A DNA stretch of 42,161 bases from Melioribacter roseus (GCA_020722005.1 DYLP01000021.1:1-42161); one strand, 5' to 3'. Positions 1 through 8,888 are shown, counted from the first letter of the stretch. Translations and numbers: made by a program. The notes: generated from the letters alone by a model not told the origin.

Positions 1-54
1 ATAGCTATAGTTACTCTATTATCGAATTAAATATAAAAAAGTTTAGCGTTACAG

Positions 55-1863
55 CTAAAATTCTGTCTTAAAACCAGCTAAAAAATAAATACCTGGCATT
101 GGATAACCAAAAACCGTTTGATATTCAGTGTCCAGGAGGTTGTTTATTTTGAGATATAAATTGATATTTTTATTTAAATTAAATCCTGCAGAGGCATTTA
201 ATAATAAAAAGTCTTCCTTAATTAATTCGTTACTATTGTTAAGCAAATAGAGATTTCCGATGGCTACTAAATTTAATCCAATCTGAAATCGATTTAATGT
301 ATAGTTTGTATTAAAAATGCCGTGTAACTCAGGCGAGCCCGCTATATTATTCTTCATATCTGTATAATTAAAACCTGCGCTGATAATTAGACTTTTATCT
401 GGTATTATTTTAGCGTTGAGTTCGAACCCTTTGTTTTGAACACTGCCAACGTTCTGATTTTTAATATTAGGAAATTGACCGGTAACTGCGATGAAATCCT
501 TACCCTTGGAAAAATAGAATGCTCCGGAGATATCGATGAGATTCTCATAAATGTTTAAATTAAAGCCGGCTTCGTAATTCCATAATTTCTCTGGCAGAAG
601 GTCTACATTTGCTCCAAAAATGAAAAATTCTGCCAATGTTGGATTTCTGTAACCTTTTGCTGACGAAAGATAAATGTCCGCATTCTTAGATATAGAATAG
701 CTCAGGGATAATTGAGGAACAAATTCAGACCCATAAACTTCATGGTAATTTAGACGTGCTCCCGCTATAAATTTCAAGTTTTGCATTAAATTTGTTTCGG
801 CAACGAAATAAAAACCTGTTTCATATAGTGTTGTATCTATCAACTTGCGCATATTTCTTGCATCGCCGCCATATATTCGCGTATCATTTCCCACCGTTAA
901 AAAAATGACTTTGGAAAGTTCAAAAGTTTGACGGGCATTCAAACCTGCTATATAATCGGTAGAATGAAATCCGTCGAATAAATCATGCAGGCCTGTATTT
1001 AGGTAAAATGAATAAATTCCTTCAGTCGATTTGTATTTGTTATCTGCAGTTAAAGATATATTTGAACGTGTAAATTCAGTCCATACAGAATCATTTGGAT
1101 AAGGATTATTTACTGTTCCGGGATTGAAAACTTTAGCATATCTGATATTCGATTTGAAGTTAAGAGACCACATCTTACTTATTTTATAATTTAAAGTTAG
1201 CCCAAATCCTTTCGAGTCGTAGTTAGAGGAAGGTCTGTGATTATCCGAATGATAATTATATAGATTGACCGACGATGTGAAAAAATCTGATCCGTAGGTG
1301 GATTTCAGCGCAATGTTATAAGTATTAAAAGAACCGTAAGAAAAATCGCCACCGAAAGAAAGTCCTTTTAATACTTGATTTGAAGAGCGAATATCGATTA
1401 CTCCGGCTAATGCTCCCGACCCGTAAATCAAAGAAGAAGGTCCCTTAATTATTAACATTTCAGAAGCTGCATCTGTATTGTAGACGTCGGCAACAGGATG
1501 CCCGAATATACCTGCATATTCTGGATGACCATCAATAAAAACGATGAATTGCTGCTGCCCGTTGAAGCCTCGAATGGATAATTTACCAGCAGATAATTGA
1601 CCGATACCAAAACCATTATTGCTATATTCGGTGACAAAAATGCCCGGCGTATTATTATTGAGATTCGCTATAAGGTTTTTATTTCCAGTTAAATTAACTT
1701 CTTTAATTTCAATAGATTGCAACGATGGATTGAGATTCGTTATTAATGATTTGTATTTTCCAGATCGAACGGTAATTTCATTTAATTCGTATGTTTTTAT
1801 TGAATCTTGCTGTGAGTAAGTTATTTGTGTTAATAATATTACAAACAGAAATAAGTTTTTCAT
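55..1863 (-). CDS. TonB-dependent outer-membrane receptor, BtuB/siderophore-receptor type
   Basis: This is a gated outer-membrane barrel that takes up a scarce ligand (iron chelate, cobalamin or similar) using TonB energy. The 602-residue product starts with a signal peptide (MKNLFLFVILLTQITYSQQ). A plug domain follows at about residues 25-160, with a TonB-box-like start (YELNEITVRSG) and the plug motifs SIRGF and GPSSLIYGSGALAGVIDI. The rest is a long beta-barrel ending in an aromatic residue (GFKTEF), as outer-membrane barrels do. It lacks the carboxypeptidase-regulatory-like extension present in the two other receptors of the window. A purine-rich ribosome site (AAGAAAGGG) precedes the ATG. 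It diverges from the secreted GlcG/HbpS-like and VOC genes, sharing about 115 bp of upstream DNA, so co-regulation is plausible. The ligand cannot be read from sequence. Confidence 0.9.
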   Translation of the reverse strand: MKNLFLFVILLTQITYSQQDSIKTYELNEITVRSGKYKSLITNLNPSLQSIEIKEVNLTGNKNLIANLNNNTPGIFVTEYSNNGFGIGQLSAGKLSIRGFNGQQQFIVFIDGHPEYAGIFGHPVADVYNTDAASEMLIIKGPSSLIYGSGALAGVIDIRSSNQVLKGLSFGGDFSYGSFNTYNIALKSTYGSDFFTSSVNLYNYHSDNHRPSSNYDSKGFGLTLNYKISKMWSLNFKSNIRYAKVFNPGTVNNPYPNDSVWTEFTRSNISLTADNKYKSTEGIYSFYLNTGLHDLFDGFHSTDYIAGLNARQTFELSKVIFLTVGNDTRIYGGDARNMRKLIDTTLYETGFYFVAETNLMQNLKFIAGARLNYHEVYGSEFVPQLSLSYSISKNADIYLSSAKGYRNPTLAEFFIFGANVDLLPEKLWNYEAGFNLNIYENLIDISGAFYFSKGKDFIAVTGQFPNIKNQNVGSVQNKGFELNAKIIPDKSLIISAGFNYTDMKNNIAGSPELHGIFNTNYTLNRFQIGLNLVAIGNLYLLNNSNELIKEDFLLLNASAGFNLNKNINLYLKINNLLDTEYQTVFGYPMPGIYFLAGFKTEF

Positions 1864-1978
1864 TTTAGCCCTTTCTTAATATAATGTGTTACTAAAATTA
1901 AAAAATAACTCTGTAAATAATCAAAAAAAATTGTTATTTTGCGAATTAATCGGTAAAGTAATTGATTTGGAAAGTGAA

Positions 1979-2452
1979 ATGAAGCTTAATAAGATTTTAT
2001 TAATACTTATATTATTAACAGGAGCAATGTTTGCACAGGTAGGTACGAAATACTCACTAACACTCGAACTTGCAAAAAAAATTGCAACTGCTGCGGAGAA
2101 TAAAGCAAATGAGATGAGAATCGAAGTAGTAATTGCTATTGTTGACGACGGCGGAAATTTAATCTTTTTTGAAAGGATGGACGGTGCTCAACTGGGAAGT
2201 ATCAATGTTGCTCAGAAAAAGGCATTATCTGCAATCTTTTTCAAAAGAACTACAAAATCTTACCAGGAAAGGGTACAAGATGGAAATAATGCATTACTAT
2301 CTATCGATGAAATCCTGCCGTTCGAAGGCGGTATTCCGCTAATTTATAAAGATAATTACATCGGAGCAATTGGAGTGAGCGGTGGAACTCCGGAGCAAGA
2401 TGGTATTATTGCCGAAGCCGGTTCGAAAATTTTAATTGAGGAGGCAAAATGA
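1979..2452 (+). CDS. Secreted GlcG/HbpS-family (DUF336) protein
   Basis: This belongs to the GlcG/HbpS family, small alpha/beta proteins some of which bind haem or act extracellularly. Its function here is unknown. I place the start at the ATG at 1979 because the protein then opens with a proper signal peptide (MKLNKILLILILLTGAMFAQ); an in-frame start at 1886 would add 31 residues that look non-coding. The mature part shows the family pattern: VVIAIVDDGGNLIFFERMDGA, then AQKKALSAIFFKRTT, and the C-terminal GGIPLIYKDNYIGAIGVSGG followed by QDGIIAEAG. Length (about 157 residues with signal) is normal. Its stop overlaps the start of the next gene (ATGA), so the two are translationally coupled. 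Confidence 0.87.
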   Translation: MKLNKILLILILLTGAMFAQVGTKYSLTLELAKKIATAAENKANEMRIEVVIAIVDDGGNLIFFERMDGAQLGSINVAQKKALSAIFFKRTTKSYQERVQDGNNALLSIDEILPFEGGIPLIYKDNYIGAIGVSGGTPEQDGIIAEAGSKILIEEAK

Positions 2453-3282
2453 AAAAATTAATTGTTTTAATGTCTCTTTTTATGTTATCAGTTATTTCGG
2501 GTCAACAAAACAGTATTAAATTCGAACATATCGCTTTTCTACTGCCAAATCCAGGAAAAGCAGTTGAATGGTATTGCTCGAACCTCGATATGAAAATTGT
2601 AAATAAAGGAAAAGGTTCAATCTTTGTAACAGATTCAGCAAGAAACATCATGCTTGAGTTTTTAATAAACAATGAAGTGAAACCGCTTAACTTCAGGAAA
2701 ATAAACGTGTTAAGCCTTCACATCGCATTTCATACTAAAAATGCTGAAATGTTAAAAAAGAAACTAATTGGAAACGATGCAACGGTTGAATCGGATTTAA
2801 CAACCACAGATTCGGGCGATAAAATTATGATTTTACGCGATCCGTGGGGCATCCCGATACAATTAGTTGAGAGGAAAAATCCAATACTTCAGTTTGTAGG
2901 AATTTATGCGGAGCATATTGCTTTTAACGTGAAGGACGCAGTGGGAGCGGGGAAGTGGCTTGCGGATAAATTAAATATGATTGTCGTAAAAGAAGGTGGT
3001 GCTCCGGATTACGGCAGATTTGTAGCGGATGCGGGAAAAAATATGATGTTAGAATTATATCAGAAAAGCGAAGTTCCGACCTTGAATTTTAATGATATTT
3101 TACCTGCACAACTCCATATTGCCTTCTCGACAGATAAGATCGAAATGTTAAAACAAGAACTGAAAGATTGTAAAGTAGAGCAGGATCTATTCTCTACTGA
3201 TTCGGGCGATAAAATAATGGTTATGAGGAATAAAGACGGTCTACCGCTTCAGTTTGTGCAAAGGAAAAAGCCGATGATGTGA
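2449..3282 (+). CDS. Secreted protein with two VOC (glyoxalase/dioxygenase-fold) domains
   Basis: The product has 277 residues: a signal peptide (MKKLIVLMSLFMLSVISGQQ) and two tandem vicinal-oxygen-chelate modules, at about residues 23-140 and 150-275. Both repeat the pattern EHIAF at the start, LHIAF in the middle and DSGDKIM...DP/KDG...LQ(L/F)V at the end, so it arose by internal duplication. Family members include glyoxalase I, ring-cleaving dioxygenases and binding proteins. Metal-ligand-like His and Glu positions appear (HIAF and MLEL in both halves), but no specific reaction can be assigned. Export of a VOC protein is uncommon. It is coupled to the GlcG-like gene by a 4-bp overlap and faces the TonB receptor, which suggests a shared ligand. 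A heptamer repeat array begins 17 bp after its stop. Confidence 0.85.
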   Translation: MKKLIVLMSLFMLSVISGQQNSIKFEHIAFLLPNPGKAVEWYCSNLDMKIVNKGKGSIFVTDSARNIMLEFLINNEVKPLNFRKINVLSLHIAFHTKNAEMLKKKLIGNDATVESDLTTTDSGDKIMILRDPWGIPIQLVERKNPILQFVGIYAEHIAFNVKDAVGAGKWLADKLNMIVVKEGGAPDYGRFVADAGKNMMLELYQKSEVPTLNFNDILPAQLHIAFSTDKIEMLKQELKDCKVEQDLFSTDSGDKIMVMRNKDGLPLQFVQRKKPMM

Positions 3283-3298
3283 TATTTTTTATTGCTTT

Positions 3299-3551
3299 GT
3301 TCAAGGTTTTTTGTTCTTTGTTCAAGGTTTTTTTGTTCTTAGTTCTTCGTTCAAGGTTCTTGGTTCTTAGTTGTTTTGTTCTTTGTTTATTAGTTCTTGG
3401 TTGCTTAGTTATTGGTTGCTTAGTTTGTGGTCGTTTTGTTCTTTTCCCACCTAATCAACTACGAACACTGAACTACGAACACGGTAACTTTGAACTAAGA
3501 ACTACGAACTACGAACATTCAACTTTGAACTACGAACATCGAACTACGAAC
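3299..3551. repeat. Inverted array of 7-bp repeats, GTTCNNN then GAACNNN
   Basis: The left part (about 3299-3441) is a run of heptamers of the form GTTCNNN, for example GTTCTTT, GTTCAAG, GTTCTTA, GTTCTTG. The right part (about 3457-3551) is the same heptamer read on the other strand, GAACNNN: GAACTAC, GAACACT, GAACTAA, GAACATC. The phase of seven holds for long stretches with occasional slips. A 104-codon open frame across it is an artefact of the repeat. It sits between converging genes, where transcripts from both sides could fold into a long imperfect hairpin. Similar short-period intergenic repeats occur in many bacterial genomes. Confidence 0.88.
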
Positions 3552-3580
3552 AAATTAACTAACCCCATCATCCACGAAAT

Positions 3581-3619
3581 CCCTAACCCCTAATCCCTAG
3601 ACCCTAATCCCTAAACCCC
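3581..3619. repeat. CCCTANN heptamer array
   Basis: This is a tandem run of CCCTAAC, CCCTAAT, CCCTAGA, CCCTAAT and CCCTAAA ending in CCCC, with an exact 7-bp period. It lies directly after the GAACNNN array and 31 bp from the end of the peptidase gene. The same heptamer family, on the opposite strand as TAGGGNN, recurs at 28431-28499. The whole gap 3283-3650 is therefore filled mostly by heptamer repeats, and I see no gene in it. Confidence 0.85.
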
Positions 3620-3650
3620 AAAAACTACTTTTCTAATAACCATGATTGTT

Positions 3651-5435
3651 TTATTTTGAAACTAATTCAAGTGTAAATTTTAGTTCTTTGCCTTCCCGGA
3701 GCACGATTACATCAACTAAATCACCAGGTTTATATTCTGACATTGCATACATAAAATCGTAAATATTAGCTACTTTTTTATTGCCAAATCGAATAATTAT
3801 ATCACCGCTTTTCAAACCTGCTTTTGCAGCTGGACTGCCTTCCGTAACACCAGATAATTTATACCCCTCGCCGTTGTAACCGAATTCGGGTACAGTCCCT
3901 ACGTATACTTTAGATTTTTCCATTCTTCTGTTTGTAGGAGCATTGACTTTGACATAATCGGGTCTTTTTTCTAGTTCATCAATTCCTTTGATAACATCGA
4001 GGATGTAACTTACAACTTTCTTTTCGCCTTCATAATTAATTTTATCAGCATCGTCGGAAGGTTTATGATAATCGGAGTGAGTTCCAGTAAAGAAAAAAAG
4101 AACGGGTATATTTTTATTTGAAAATGCCTGATGGTCGCTCCCGCCCGTTCCGGCATCGTCAAAAGTAAGTTTTAAATTGTATTTATTCTTGTCGTTTAAC
4201 AATGGTTTCCAGACAGATGAAGTGCCGGCACCAATTACGGTCAGAGAGTTTTCATCGTTCAATCTGCCGACCATGTCCATATTGATCATAGCAATAATTT
4301 TATCGAGCGGAATTGGTGAATTATTTGTAAAGTAAGTTGATCCGAGAATACCGAGTTCTTCTCCGGAAAAAGCAAGAAATATAATATTTCTTTTGAGTTC
4401 GGATTTGTAAGCGGCAAGAGCTTCGGCAAGTTCGAGCATGGCGGAAGTGCCCGAAGCGTTGTCGTCGGCACCGTTATGGATTTGACTGTCACTGCCTCTG
4501 TACATCGAAGACGATCTCAGTTGATCGATGCCGAGATGATCGAAATGAGCGCCAATAGCTATAAATTCATCACTGCTGAAATTACTCTTTATTATGCCGC
4601 CTACGTTTCTGGCATAATTTTCGACTTCTTTAATTTCTGTATGAATTTCAGCAAAACAATCTTTAAAGTCTATTTGATTACTTTCTTTTGTAGAATCGAT
4701 TCTTTTTTGAATTTCTTTAAGGTCGAGTTTGTGGGCTTTGAATATTTTTTCTATTATATTTCTTTTTACTTGGATGATAGGGAAATCGTTTATTGCAGGG
4801 GCTCCGTCGTATCTCAATTCTGTAAGATTATCTTCGGAAGTATAATAACCGTTGACGAAAATTATTCCTCTGGCACCTTTATTGCGTGCCGTCGACGCTT
4901 TGCTTCTTAGTGATGCATACCTGTCGAATTCTGAGTGGGCTGAGTCATGTTCAGGGTGCTCTCTTAAAATTATTACGATTTTATTCGTTACGTCGAGCGA
5001 GCCGTAGTCATCGTATTCAAGGTTTGCAGAGGAAATTCCGTAACCCGCAAAAACAAGGGGAGCTTTTATTTGAGCTTTGCCAGAAAAAGAAATGGGAATG
5101 AAGTCTTTGTTAATTGTTAATTTAAGTTTCTGGTTGTCAATAAATATTTCTGCACGATTGTTTGATGTCAATTCAAGTCGTTCAATAAAAGGAAAGTCCT
5201 GGAAATAACTTCCATTGAACAGGGGAGCTAAACCGAATGATTTGAATTGATTTTTGATATAGTCGGCGGCTATTTTCTCTTCAGGCGATCCAGAAAACCT
5301 GCCTTTCATCTCGTCGGAAGCCAGATAAAAGAGATGAGCCTTTAAGTCTTTAACTGAGATTGAAGGATCCGACCATTTCTTTTGTGCATTGATAAATGTG
5401 GATAGAATCAGGAAGAGGAAGAAAATCTTTTTCAT
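3651..5435 (-). CDS. Secreted M28-family zinc aminopeptidase with PA and PDZ domains
   Basis: This is a predicted exported di-zinc exopeptidase of the aminopeptidase Y/S group (594 residues). Order of parts: signal peptide (MKKIFFLFLILSTFINAQ), an N-terminal lead, a PA domain at about 120-260 (APLVFAGYG, ARGIIFVNG), the M28 catalytic domain at about 285-480, and a PDZ domain at about 500-590 (GSPAAKAGLKSGDIIIRFG). Zinc-site motifs are all visible in order: GAHFDHLG, NGADDNASG, FSGEELGILGS, NMDMVGRL and HSDYHKPSDD. It should trim N-terminal residues from peptides outside the cytoplasm. The start has a ribosome site (AACGAGG). It is the last gene of the fur-feo operon, 15 bp after the MBL gene, an unusual place for a peptidase. 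Confidence 0.93.
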   Translation of the reverse strand: MKKIFFLFLILSTFINAQKKWSDPSISVKDLKAHLFYLASDEMKGRFSGSPEEKIAADYIKNQFKSFGLAPLFNGSYFQDFPFIERLELTSNNRAEIFIDNQKLKLTINKDFIPISFSGKAQIKAPLVFAGYGISSANLEYDDYGSLDVTNKIVIILREHPEHDSAHSEFDRYASLRSKASTARNKGARGIIFVNGYYTSEDNLTELRYDGAPAINDFPIIQVKRNIIEKIFKAHKLDLKEIQKRIDSTKESNQIDFKDCFAEIHTEIKEVENYARNVGGIIKSNFSSDEFIAIGAHFDHLGIDQLRSSSMYRGSDSQIHNGADDNASGTSAMLELAEALAAYKSELKRNIIFLAFSGEELGILGSTYFTNNSPIPLDKIIAMINMDMVGRLNDENSLTVIGAGTSSVWKPLLNDKNKYNLKLTFDDAGTGGSDHQAFSNKNIPVLFFFTGTHSDYHKPSDDADKINYEGEKKVVSYILDVIKGIDELEKRPDYVKVNAPTNRRMEKSKVYVGTVPEFGYNGEGYKLSGVTEGSPAAKAGLKSGDIIIRFGNKKVANIYDFMYAMSEYKPGDLVDVIVLREGKELKFTLELVSK

Positions 5436-5450
5436 AGTATATACCTCGTT

Positions 5451-6173
5451 TTATTCTTCGGGTACGTGTACGAGGAAAAATTCCTTTGCGGTTTTGCCAA
5501 TTTCTTTTGCCTGTGAAATCGTCATGTGTAAGTCGGTTGAGTCTTCATTGAGAGCCCCGGCTTCAATTATTGCCAGGTCGCTCCCTTTTGCCATTTTTAC
5601 AAGATTTTCACAATATGCCGTATCACCACCGTAGCAAATGGATTTAGAATCGTAATAATATTTAAAGCCAAGTGAGGGAATAGCTGAACTTGTACCGTCT
5701 GGATTTAATTCCCGGTGGTTAACAAAAAACGGTTTTATCCTAACCGAATTTCTGCTGAATGTCTTCTGATTAAAAATTGGTTTAAGCATTATTTTGTATG
5801 AAAGCTCTTTGCCGTAAACTTCGTTGAAAGCTTTATAAAGGCTCTCAATTTCGACGCAACCGTCGGGATAATAAATCGACAGTGGGGTTTTCCGGCGCAG
5901 TACCGACAAATACGTAAGTAATGACCAGACACCTCCAACATGGTCGTGATGACCGTGACTTATGAAAATATCGGATACCCTCAAGATTGTTTCTGGTCCA
6001 ACGTCTTTAGTTAGGTCGCGTAGTATACCGTCGCCTGGGTCGATTATAAATGCAGTTTTACTTGTAGTAAGAAGTATGCCTGTGGATACGTTAGGAATAG
6101 AGCTGTAGATTTTAATAAAGAAATCATCTTTACGCCATACTAACGGATACTGATGTAAATTCTTTTGTTTCAT
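5451..6173 (-). CDS. MBL-fold metallo-hydrolase, RNase Z/ElaC-like
   Basis: This is a metallo-beta-lactamase-fold hydrolase of 240 residues without a signal peptide, so cytoplasmic. The metal motif HxHxDH is at residues 73-78 (SHGHHDH). Later ligands fit CYGGDTAY (Asp), the AIIEAGALN segment, and the C-terminal LVHVPEE (His). The arrangement resembles the RNase Z-like branch of MBL proteins, but it lacks the long exosite arm expected of a tRNA-processing RNase Z, so the substrate stays open. It is 9 bp downstream of feoB and 15 bp upstream of the M28 peptidase gene, clearly one transcript with them. Confidence 0.85.
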   Translation of the reverse strand: MKQKNLHQYPLVWRKDDFFIKIYSSIPNVSTGILLTTSKTAFIIDPGDGILRDLTKDVGPETILRVSDIFISHGHHDHVGGVWSLLTYLSVLRRKTPLSIYYPDGCVEIESLYKAFNEVYGKELSYKIMLKPIFNQKTFSRNSVRIKPFFVNHRELNPDGTSSAIPSLGFKYYYDSKSICYGGDTAYCENLVKMAKGSDLAIIEAGALNEDSTDLHMTISQAKEIGKTAKEFFLVHVPEE

Positions 6174-6182
6174 TATATTCTC

Positions 6183-8207
6183 TTAGACTATAAACTGTGC
6201 TACTAAACCACCAATAAAAAAAGCGGTAACCCACGTACCTAACCAGATAGTAATTCCTTCTTTCCAGCCACGTTCTTTTAGCATTACAACAAAAGATGCA
6301 ATGCAGGGAGTGAAAAGTGTAATTGTAATGATTGCGACCGTAATTTGCATGATTGAAAGATCCAATGTAAAAAGTCCCGCAGCTCCGAAATCGCGTCTTA
6401 CCATTCCCATTACGAAAGCATTGGCGGCTTCTTTTGGGAGTTTGAGCCAGTGAGTTGTCAACGGTGCAAGAATATCCTGCCATACGAGTAATAATCCTGT
6501 AATATCCATTAAACCGACAGCCAGTGCACCTACGAAAAACCAGAACCCTGCTTCTTTCATAAAACCGTAAGTTCTGTACGCCATCTTTTTAAAAACATTT
6601 GTTAGTTTGGGTATTCGCATAATCGGAAGGTCGATTAAAAGAGGCGAGCTTTGACCAGGAATTAGTTTGTTCAATACTGTCGAAAGAATTATTAGCACCG
6701 AACCGATTACTCCAATAAAAATTAATAAAGGACCCACTCCCGCTCCACTCAACAGTACTGTAATAACTGCCAGTTGAGCCGAGCAGGGGATAACGAATTG
6801 TAAAATTGCTGTGGCAATTGACTTTTCTCTTTCTGAGTCGAGTAGTCGGGTTGTAATGTTTGCCATTGTAATGCAACCGAAACCAAGAATTATCGGTATT
6901 ACTGCTTTACCGTTTAAACCAATTTTATTGAACGTTCTATCGAGCATTGTGGCAAGTCGGGGCAAATAACCACTGTCTTCAAGCAGAGCCATTACAAAGT
7001 AAAATCCAATAACGAGAGGAAGCAATAAGAAAAACAGGTATGTAGTCGTCATAGTAATAACGCCAAACTCACCGAAGAACAATTTAGCTATAGGATTGGA
7101 AAAATGAAATTTTGTTAAAGCGCCCGGTTGCGACGAAAATTTTTCGAAATCTGATTTTAATTCTGGATTGACTCGCATACCGTCGGGAAAATTGTAAATT
7201 TTCTTATCTACCAGATTACCATTCTTATCTAAAATTTCGACGTCGATTATTGAAGATGCAAAATTTGACACGAAGGATTTAACATTGTATTCTACTATCC
7301 CCACACCAACCGTATTTTCGGTAAAGTCAACAACACGCTGGGATATGAAATCTCCAATAAAAAAATAAACAAGCGTTAGGATGAAGAATAATATTGGAAT
7401 GCCTGTAATCGGATTTAGCGACATACGTCCAAGCAGATTCGAGATTTCGCCCTTTCTGGAATCCTCGTGTTCAACAATATCGATAATCTCATTTACACGA
7501 TTACGACGCGTAATATAAATTTTCTCTCGATCGTCTTTATTTATCGGTTTGTTATATTTGCTGGTTGTAAATTCATCACCTTCGAGAATCAATAAAGCTT
7601 CTGCTTGCGGTATTCCCTCATCAATATACTGTTGCATGAGAAAATGTAAGTCGAGTTGCTGATTGCCCACACGAGCGTTCTCAATTGCATTGTCAATCTG
7701 GTCGAGCCCTACTTTATCTACTGCGGCAGTTTCATAAACATCGATGCCTAAAAGATCTGATAGTTTTTTAGTGTCGATTTTAATTTTTCTTTTTTTGATT
7801 TCATCGGCAAAGTTAAGTATGAGCGAAACTTTTTTTCCCATGTCAATTAACTGAAGTGTCAGGAAGAGATCGCGTTCGAGATGAAGTGCATTTACAACAT
7901 TAATTACCACGTCGCTTTCTAAAATTATGTCACGGGCTACTTTTTCTTCTTCGTTGAAAGAAGAAACTCCATAGATGCCGGGTGTATCGTAAATTTTTTT
8001 TCCATTATAATTGCAGCGCGTAATCGAAACTGTTGTACCTGGATAGTTTGAAACGTCTACATATTTACCGCTAAGATAATTGAATACACATGATTTGCCG
8101 ACATTCGGATTTCCTACCAGAACTACTTTTTCATTCCGGAAATGATTGATATCGGTGACCACATTTGAAAGTCGAGGGTTAATATTAATAATATTATCAG
8201 ATTTCAT
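6183..8207 (-). CDS. feoB: Ferrous iron transport protein B
   Basis: FeoB is the inner-membrane ferrous iron importer with a cytoplasmic G-protein domain. At 674 residues it is somewhat short for the family. The G domain shows G1 GNPNVGKS at residues 32-39, a threonine switch (YPGTTVS), G3 DTPG and a G4-like NFAD. After it come a helical spacer, then a membrane region with about ten hydrophobic segments. The two gate motifs are present in variant form: GFGCITMANITTR where many FeoB proteins have GFGCNVPAIMATR, and IPCSAQLAV where many have PCGARLPVY; the key cysteines are kept. The gene begins 2 bp after feoA. Control by the Fur-family gene at the head of the operon is likely. Confidence 0.96.
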   Translation of the reverse strand: MKSDNIININPRLSNVVTDINHFRNEKVVLVGNPNVGKSCVFNYLSGKYVDVSNYPGTTVSITRCNYNGKKIYDTPGIYGVSSFNEEEKVARDIILESDVVINVVNALHLERDLFLTLQLIDMGKKVSLILNFADEIKKRKIKIDTKKLSDLLGIDVYETAAVDKVGLDQIDNAIENARVGNQQLDLHFLMQQYIDEGIPQAEALLILEGDEFTTSKYNKPINKDDREKIYITRRNRVNEIIDIVEHEDSRKGEISNLLGRMSLNPITGIPILFFILTLVYFFIGDFISQRVVDFTENTVGVGIVEYNVKSFVSNFASSIIDVEILDKNGNLVDKKIYNFPDGMRVNPELKSDFEKFSSQPGALTKFHFSNPIAKLFFGEFGVITMTTTYLFFLLLPLVIGFYFVMALLEDSGYLPRLATMLDRTFNKIGLNGKAVIPIILGFGCITMANITTRLLDSEREKSIATAILQFVIPCSAQLAVITVLLSGAGVGPLLIFIGVIGSVLIILSTVLNKLIPGQSSPLLIDLPIMRIPKLTNVFKKMAYRTYGFMKEAGFWFFVGALAVGLMDITGLLLVWQDILAPLTTHWLKLPKEAANAFVMGMVRRDFGAAGLFTLDLSIMQITVAIITITLFTPCIASFVVMLKERGWKEGITIWLGTWVTAFFIGGLVAQFIV

Positions 8208-8209
8208 AT

Positions 8210-8437
8210 TTATGGCAGAATAATTTTAATTTTTTTTGCAAGATCGTAGCCGACGGCAATTTCCTGTCTGTTTTTCTGTAAAATAATTGTCCCGCCAGGT
8301 AGTCGTTGAAGACACAGGAGAGTTTCTCCTTCTGAAATGCCAATTCGTATTAATTGTGCATTAATTTCGCCACCGGGTAAATTAACAATGGTAATTAAAT
8401 TTCCTTTACGAGCTTTATCGAGTGTAATATTATTCAT
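8210..8437 (-). CDS. feoA: Ferrous iron transport protein A
   Basis: FeoA is a small SH3-like cytoplasmic partner needed for FeoB activity. From the start at 8437 (MNNITLDKARKGN) it has 75 residues, the usual size, with typical LRIGISEGE-like (LIRIGISEGE) and PGGTIILQ segments and the closing IAVGYDLAKKI. This start overlaps the fur stop by 8 bp. A second in-frame ATG at 8461 would add eight residues and deepen the overlap to 32 bp. Neither has a convincing ribosome site, so translation is probably coupled to fur. Confidence 0.9.
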   Translation of the reverse strand: MNNITLDKARKGNLITIVNLPGGEINAQLIRIGISEGETLLCLQRLPGGTIILQKNRQEIAVGYDLAKKIKIILP

Positions 8438-8888
8438 TGTTTTTATGTTTGCAGTTTTCATTGTTACATATTCCGAAAATATTAAATGAATGTCCTTGTG
8501 GTTTGAAACCGAGTTTTTTCGCTACACGAGCAATAATTTCTTCGATTTCAGGTTCCGTAAATTCCTTGATAGCGCCGCAATTAATGCATATCAGGTGGTC
8601 GTGCGATTTTCTGCCGTAGTTTGATTCGTAGCGTGTTTTATTTTCGCCGAAGTTTCGTTTTGCAAGTAACTCGCATGCAGCCAATAATTCGAGTGTATTA
8701 TAAACCGTTGCTCGCGATACATTCGACTTGTTGTTTTTCATTCTGAGATAAAGTTCATCGGCTCCGAAATGTCCTTCGTATTTCAACGCGAAATCGAGAA
8801 CTTCGAATCTTTCGGGAGTTATCCTGTGTTTTTCCTGTTTCAGATACTTGCGAAAAACTTCGTGTGCTTCGTTTAAATTTACTGACAT
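8430..8888 (-). CDS. fur: Fur-family metal-dependent transcriptional repressor
   Basis: This is a 152-residue Fur-family regulator. The N-terminal winged helix carries the recognition stretch NKSNVSRATVYNTLELL (about 53-69). The C-terminal domain has the metal-binding HDH at 96-98 followed by CxxC at 101-104, and a second cysteine pair, C141 and C146, for structural zinc. These features fit Fur or PerR; location directly in front of feoA-feoB favours iron sensing, though the metal is inferred. It is the first gene of a five-gene operon, so it probably represses itself and the iron importer together. A palindrome about 50 bp upstream is a candidate operator. Confidence 0.93.
   Translation of the reverse strand: MSVNLNEAHEVFRKYLKQEKHRITPERFEVLDFALKYEGHFGADELYLRMKNNKSNVSRATVYNTLELLAACELLAKRNFGENKTRYESNYGRKSHDHLICINCGAIKEFTEPEIEEIIARVAKKLGFKPQGHSFNIFGICNNENCKHKNNE

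Noticed and set aside
3299-3551. CRISPR array
   Set aside because: Units are only 7 bp with no long conserved repeat and no unique spacers, and no cas genes are present.
3279-3593. A 104-codon open frame beginning at the stop of the VOC gene
   Set aside because: It lies wholly in heptamer repeats; the translation is repetitive (NYEH, FELRTTNYEH) with no protein-like features.
3581-3619. CCCTAA-like run resembling a eukaryotic telomere
   Set aside because: The period is seven with variable last two bases (CCCTANN), not six, and it lies inside a bacterial operon setting.
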